Part shown: positions 21,943 to 25,957 of the stretch, piece by piece
How positions within the stretch are numbered: the stretch's first letter is position 1
Layout of the letters: every line of letters starts with the position of its first letter
Assembly (NCBI GenBank): GCA_934636905.1
Contig: CAKUBJ010000024.1
Span: forward strand, 1 to 25,957
Direction: 5' to 3'
Source: an uncultured Dysosmobacter sp.
GTDB lineage: Bacteria; Bacillota; Clostridia; Oscillospirales; Oscillospiraceae
Length of the DNA: 25,957 nt
Made by a program: the position numbers and the translations under genes
The notes under the pieces: model-generated
The model's input: the letters and a program-made list of their open reading frames with translations, nothing else
Database searches by the model: none
Told to the model about the DNA's origin: nothing

Positions 21943-23937
21943 ATGGGCCTGTTCAAGAAGCACAACGACCCTGTCAAGGAGACGGAAAAGAATCTCGTAC
22001 ACGAGGAAGTCGGGATGGAACACGACATTCAGGCGGATGTGGACGCCGTCATGAAAAAGTATGACCGGGAGTCCAACACCCGGCTCTGGGAAGGCGGGGC
22101 GAAAATTGCCCTGCAGGTACTGATGTCGGCCTTCTCCGTGTATTGCATCCTGATGACGCTGTTCAGCAAAACGCTGCCGGAACGGCGTTTGACCCTGTTT
22201 CTGGGCTTCATCGTTATCATCGGTTATCTGGTATACCCCGCCAGAAAAGGCACGACACGGGTCAACCATGTGCCCTGGTACGACTGGATTCTGATGGCGT
22301 TGGGTGCCGGCAGCTTTTTCTACTTTGCCATCAACGCTTTTTCCATCATTCAGCTGGCCACCAAACTCCAACCTGTCCACATTATCATTGGCACCATCGG
22401 GATTCTGGTGCTGATTGAACTGTGCCGCCGCTGCGTGGGCCTGCCGATTCTGTGCGTGCTGGGCCTCCTGCTGATTTACACCTTCTATGACCAGTTCAGC
22501 TGGGGTGCCAACTTCTACAAGGCGCTCAGCAATATTGTCTATAAGCTGTTCTATACCACCAGCGGTGTCATCGGTACACCGGTGAGCGTGTGCTATACCT
22601 ACATTGTATTGTTCATTATCTTCGGCGCATTTCTGGAACGCACCGGCATTGCCAACTTCTTTATCAACTTTGCCAACCGGTTGGCGGGCTGGTCTGCCGG
22701 CGGCCCCGCCAAGGTGGCGGTCATCTCCTCCGCCCTGTGCGGCATGGTGTCCGGCTCCTCCGTGGGCAACACCGTGACCACCGGCTCCGTCACCATCCCT
22801 ATGATGAAAAAGACCGGATACAAGCCGGAATTTGCCGGCGCGGTAGAGGCTGCCGCCTCCACCGGCGGCCAGATTATGCCGCCTATCATGGGCGCTGCCG
22901 CTTTCCTGATGGCGGAGTACATGAACATTCCCTACGCACAGGTGGCGGTGAAGGCCATTCTCCCCGCCGTGCTGTACTTTACCGGCATTTTCATCGCCGT
23001 CCATCTGGAGGCCAAAAAGCTGGGACTGAAGGGAATGCCCAAGTCCGAAATGACATCCTGGGGCACCCTTGCCAAACAGGCCTATCTGATTATCCCGCTG
23101 GTACTGCTGATTTTCCTGGTTTCCTCCGGCAGCCGCACCATGCAGTTCTCGGCGGCGGTGTCCATTCTGGCCGCCATTGTGGTGGGCTTCCTGAATAAGG
23201 AGGAGCGGCTGACCTTCGGCAAGATTGTGGAGGCACTGGAAGCCGGCGCCAAGGGTGCAATTACCGTGGCAGTGGCCTGCGCCATGGCGGGGATGATTGC
23301 TGGCTGCATCACTGTTACCGGCCTTGCCTCCGTCCTGATTAACGCCATCGTGCAGGCGGCAGGCGATGCCACCATCATCGGCCTTGTCCTGACCATGGTC
23401 TGCTGCATCATTCTGGGCATGGGCGTTCCCACTACCGCCAACTACTGCATCATGGCCTCCACCTGCGCGCCTATTCTGGTGCAGATGAACTTTCCTGTGG
23501 TGGCTGCCCACTTCTTCGTGTTCTACTTCGGCATTGTGGCGGACATCACGCCGCCGGTGGCACTGGCGGCCTATGCCGGTGCCGCCATTGCCAAGGCCAA
23601 CCCCATGAAGACCGGCTTCAACGCCACCAAGCTGGCCGTTGCCGCCTTCGTGGTGCCGTACATCTTTGCCTATAGCCCTGCCATGCTGTTTGAAAACGTA
23701 TCCGGCCCCTTTGCCGTGGTGCAGATTGTCATCAGCGCCCTGCTGGGACTGTTCGGCATTGCGGCTGCGCTTAACGGATATCTCTACAGGAAAATCCCCC
23801 TGCTGCTCCGGGCGGCGCTGATTATCGGCGGCCTGTGCATGATGATCCCCGGCAGCCTGTCCGACATTACGGGCCTCATTGTGGTGGGCGGCATCGTGCT
23901 GTTCCAGAAACTGAGCGCCAAAAAGGCTGCTGCCTGA
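21943..23937 (+). CDS. Fused TRAP transporter permease (TAXI type)
   Basis: A 664-residue integral membrane protein with the DctQ-like small and DctM-like large subunits fused, as is usual for TAXI TRAP systems. The cytoplasmic N-terminus (residues 1-45) is charged. Hydrophobic segments start near residue 52 and continue to the end. The DctM signature covers about residues 200-330 and includes GMVSGSSVGNTVTTGSVTIP and EAAASTGGQIMPPIMGAAAF. A second set of blocks (GMGVPTTANY, ADITPPVALAAYAGAAIA) belongs to the inverted-repeat half. AAGGAGG lies 7 bases before the ATG. It works with the lipoprotein encoded at 20480. Separation of the two genes by repeats is unusual for partners normally adjacent. 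Confidence 0.93.
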   Translation: MGLFKKHNDPVKETEKNLVHEEVGMEHDIQADVDAVMKKYDRESNTRLWEGGAKIALQVLMSAFSVYCILMTLFSKTLPERRLTLFLGFIVIIGYLVYPARKGTTRVNHVPWYDWILMALGAGSFFYFAINAFSIIQLATKLQPVHIIIGTIGILVLIELCRRCVGLPILCVLGLLLIYTFYDQFSWGANFYKALSNIVYKLFYTTSGVIGTPVSVCYTYIVLFIIFGAFLERTGIANFFINFANRLAGWSAGGPAKVAVISSALCGMVSGSSVGNTVTTGSVTIPMMKKTGYKPEFAGAVEAAASTGGQIMPPIMGAAAFLMAEYMNIPYAQVAVKAILPAVLYFTGIFIAVHLEAKKLGLKGMPKSEMTSWGTLAKQAYLIIPLVLLIFLVSSGSRTMQFSAAVSILAAIVVGFLNKEERLTFGKIVEALEAGAKGAITVAVACAMAGMIAGCITVTGLASVLINAIVQAAGDATIIGLVLTMVCCIILGMGVPTTANYCIMASTCAPILVQMNFPVVAAHFFVFYFGIVADITPPVALAAYAGAAIAKANPMKTGFNATKLAVAAFVVPYIFAYSPAMLFENVSGPFAVVQIVISALLGLFGIAAALNGYLYRKIPLLLRAALIIGGLCMMIPGSLSDITGLIVVGGIVLFQKLSAKKAAA

Positions 23938-23955
23938 CCGCACTGCAAATTGAAA

Positions 23956-23996
23956 AGAGCCGCTTTGCCGGAGTTTCCGGCAGGCGGCTTTTTTTT
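23956..23996 (+). terminator. Terminator of the TRAP permease gene
   Basis: GCCGC-TT-TGCCGGA pairs with TCCGGCA-G-GCGGC around GTT, followed by a run of eight or more T residues. Confidence 0.93.
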
Positions 23997-24070
23997 CTAC
24001 GGATGAAACTTTTCCCTTATAAAAACCGTCTATTCCGGTAAGGAGTAGATCGTGACTTTTTGTTACTGTT

Positions 24071-24100
24071 TTGTTGTTGATTTACCCCTCCGAGTATATT
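24071..24100 (+). promoter_or_regulatory. Possible promoter of the efflux operon
   Basis: TTGTTG (24071-24076), an 18-base spacer and TATATT (24095-24100). Moderate match only. Confidence 0.45.
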
Positions 24101-24102
24101 AC

Positions 24103-24146
24103 CATCGACTGACAAGGGCAGGCGTCTCTGCCCCCGTCAATCGACG
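24103..24146. repeat. 19-bp imperfect inverted repeat before the efflux operon
   Basis: 24103-24121 and 24128-24146 are inverted around GCGTCT. Its four unmatched positions are all G-U pairs in minus-strand RNA but mismatches in plus-strand RNA. The inner GGGCAG/CTGCCC is perfect. It lies just downstream of the possible promoter. Confidence 0.5.
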
Positions 24147-24212
24147 GCAGCACGAAAAAACCGAGAGCAGACGGGCCGTATGGCTCTGAGTATGATAAAA
24201 GGAGAAAATGAC

Positions 24213-25889
24213 ATGGCAGAGATCATGGAAGAGAAGAAGGAGCAGACCCCGGCGGAAGTCCCTGCCCCGGCGGCGCCGGAAGCTCCGGCGAAAAAGCCCG
24301 TGAAAAGTGCGGCGGAGAAGAAAAAGCGGCGGCGCAGGATTCGCGGGATCATTGCGCTGGTGCTGGTGGCTGCCCTGATTGCAGGGGGCGTGGTGTTCTT
24401 CAAGAAAAAAGGCGGCGCCAGCAGCGAAGTGGGCACCGCCATGGTGTCCTATGGCGCCATCACCTCCGTGGTGGGCGGCAGCGGCCTGGTGAAGGCCAAG
24501 ACCAGCGAAACCCTGAGCCTCACTACGGCAGGCACCGTTATGGATGTGTTCGTGGAGGAGGGGCAGATTGTGGAACAGGGGACGCCCCTGTTTACCATCG
24601 ACTCCCCCAACGCCGCCACCGAGGTCCAGAAGGCCCGGGACGAGGTGGAGGGCTATCAGAAGCAGATCAATACGCTGCAAAAGGACATTGCGGGGCTGAA
24701 TCTTTCTCCGTCCTACGCCGGAAAACTGATGGATGTTGTGACACTGAACCCCGGCGACGAGATTAGCAAGGGCACCAAGGTCGCCGTCCTCGCGGACGAT
24801 ACCCGGATGCGGCTGGAGCAGTATTACAGCTACGCCTACGCCGGGGAGCTGAAGGCGGGGCAGAAGGTGCAGGTCTCCATCCCTGCGCTGATGACCACCG
24901 TGGAGGGCACGGTGGAGGCAGTCCACATGGTCAGCCGCATCACGCCGGAGGGTTCTAAGCTGTTTTCCGCCGAGATCGTGATCCCCAACGAGGGTGTGCT
25001 GGCCAAGGATATGGTGGCTACTGCCACTACGACTGTGAACGGCGATACCGTGTATCCCTACGAAGCCGCTAAACTGCAATATTACCGGGTGGGAGATTTG
25101 AACTCCACCGTCAGCGGCACGGTGATCTCCAGTAATCTGGTGGACTATCTCGCCGTAACGCCCGGTCAGGTTCTGGTGCGGATCGACGGCGAGGACAGCG
25201 AAACGGAGATCTTCACCGCGCGGCAGAATCTGGAAGAGGCCCAGAAGAAGCTGGAGGCCGCCCAGAAGAATCTGGACAACTGCAATGCGGTGGCTCCCAT
25301 TTCCGGTCAGGTTATCGGTCTGTCCGTGACGCCGGGGCAGGAACTTCAGGCAAACAGCACCCTTGTGACCGTTTCCGACACCTCCACCGTGACCGTCAGC
25401 GCCACCGTGGACGAGCGGAACATCAGCTATATCAAGACCGGCATGCCCGTGAACCTGGACCAGTGGGGCACCAGCGCCTTCGGCACGGTGGAGACGGTGA
25501 GCCTGTCCAGCACTGTGAATAACGGCGTGGCCTCCTATCCCATCACCATCTCCGCAGACAACACAGATGGCAACCTCCAGGTCAACAGCTATGTGAACTA
25601 TCAGATCCAGGCCAGCCAGAATGACAACTGCCTGATGGTGCCTATCCAGGCGGTGCGTACTGTGGGGCTGGAGGATGGTTCCTCCGCCACCGTGGTCTAT
25701 GTGCAGGCAGACAGCCGGCCGGACAATGCGCTGGAGCTGCCCTATCAGGACGAGGAGATCCCCAGCGGCTTCTATCCCGTTCAGGTGGAGATCGGTATTC
25801 AGGATACATATAACGTGGAGATCAAGTCCGGCGTAAATGACGGCGACACCGTCTTTACCCAGATGATAACCGATCAGGCGTGGGGTTAA
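24213..25889 (+). CDS. Membrane-fusion (HlyD/MacA-like) efflux adaptor with doubled core
   Basis: A 558-residue adaptor protein for an ABC transporter. Residues 1-44 are Pro/Ala- and Lys/Arg-rich and cytoplasmic, followed by one membrane helix at about 45-63; the rest is extracellular. Lipoyl-like half motifs occur at about 102-130 (GTVMDVFVEEGQIVEQGTPL), 169-195, 300-326 and 362-388 (GQVIGLSVTPGQEL). Short coiled coils lie at about 136-162 and 335-358, and beta-barrel-like stretches follow at about 200-240 and 392-440. This reads as two adaptor cores in tandem. ATG 24213 is used because AAAGGAG lies 8 bases upstream. The ABC ATPase gene follows after 3 bases. A MacAB-like system for peptides, lipids or antibiotics is likely. 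Confidence 0.87.
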   Translation: MAEIMEEKKEQTPAEVPAPAAPEAPAKKPVKSAAEKKKRRRRIRGIIALVLVAALIAGGVVFFKKKGGASSEVGTAMVSYGAITSVVGGSGLVKAKTSETLSLTTAGTVMDVFVEEGQIVEQGTPLFTIDSPNAATEVQKARDEVEGYQKQINTLQKDIAGLNLSPSYAGKLMDVVTLNPGDEISKGTKVAVLADDTRMRLEQYYSYAYAGELKAGQKVQVSIPALMTTVEGTVEAVHMVSRITPEGSKLFSAEIVIPNEGVLAKDMVATATTTVNGDTVYPYEAAKLQYYRVGDLNSTVSGTVISSNLVDYLAVTPGQVLVRIDGEDSETEIFTARQNLEEAQKKLEAAQKNLDNCNAVAPISGQVIGLSVTPGQELQANSTLVTVSDTSTVTVSATVDERNISYIKTGMPVNLDQWGTSAFGTVETVSLSSTVNNGVASYPITISADNTDGNLQVNSYVNYQIQASQNDNCLMVPIQAVRTVGLEDGSSATVVYVQADSRPDNALELPYQDEEIPSGFYPVQVEIGIQDTYNVEIKSGVNDGDTVFTQMITDQAWG

Positions 25890-25892
25890 GCC

Positions 25893-25957
25893 ATGGCGAA
25901 GCTGATCGAACTGCGGGACGTCTATAAGATCTACGGCGAGGGCCTTGAGAGCGAGGT
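25893..25957 (+). CDS. ABC transporter ATP-binding protein (partial, MacB/LolD type)
   Basis: Only the first 21 codons are in the window. They read MAKLIELRDVYKIYGEGLES, the usual N-terminus of MacB/LolD-type ATPases, including the aromatic A-loop residue (Tyr in YKIYG). The gene starts 3 bases after the adaptor's stop, so the two are translated from one message. The Walker motifs lie beyond the right edge. Confidence 0.85.
   Translation, partial: MAKLIELRDVYKIYGEGLESE

Overview
The window looks like a GC-rich (roughly 60%) endospore-forming member of the Clostridia, most plausibly a gut Oscillospiraceae-type bacterium. The reasons are a full-length SpoVT sporulation regulator, a tRNA-dependent T-box leader on thrS, strong AAGGAGG ribosome binding sites, clostridial TTGACA/TATAAT promoters and a TAXI-type TRAP transporter. 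No phage, IS, CRISPR, tRNA or rRNA gene was seen. Gene content is mostly metabolic and transport. Layout, left to right: (1) 320-3272, plus strand: a TauE/SafE-type exporter, an Asp/Glu-type racemase and a dicarboxylate/amino-acid:cation symporter, suggesting acidic amino-acid handling. (2) 3420-7406, minus strand: three tandem paralogous HAD-fold proteins followed by a phosphoglycerate mutase of the GpmI (cofactor-independent) family. (3) 7407-9531: a divergent regulatory region with two near-identical LacI-type operators, a LacI-family regulator, and a PHP-domain phosphoesterase. (4) 9626-13698, minus strand: a Na+/alanine symporter (AGCS), SpoVT and an LTA-synthase-like phosphoglycerol transferase. 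(5) 13858-17821, plus strand: a terminated, structured leader or small RNA, a cysteine-synthase-family enzyme, a canonical HAD phosphatase, a multi-cysteine zinc-ribbon protein and a CDF metal transporter. (6) 17983-20217: T-box-controlled threonyl-tRNA synthetase. (7) 20386-23937: TAXI TRAP binding protein and fused permease, separated by tandem 147-bp palindromic repeats. (8) 24071-25957: a membrane-fusion protein and the start of its ABC ATPase, cut by the window edge. The most striking observation is that the GpmI-family enzyme at 3420-4988 is circularly permuted. The half that is normally C-terminal (Lys336, Asp403/His407, Asp444/His445 and His462 of the Geobacillus enzyme) comes first. 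It is joined by a short linker to the normally N-terminal half (Asp12 metal ligand, Ser62 nucleophile, His123, Arg153/185/191). All of this lies in one uninterrupted 522-residue frame. Essentially all catalytic residues are retained at constant offsets, but loops around the substrate differ. Upstream and co-oriented are three HAD paralogs that all lack the second catalytic Asp of motif I, with a LacI-type operator just downstream of their promoter. No clear separate promoter was seen for the mutase, so the HAD genes and the permuted mutase may form one LacI-controlled unit. Secondary leads are the tandem palindromic repeats whose hairpin loop is inverted in the middle copy, a degenerate copy of that repeat inside the thrS T-box leader, a threonyl-tRNA synthetase lacking the TGS domain, and an unrecognised leader RNA before the cysteine-synthase-like gene that shows mutually exclusive helices.
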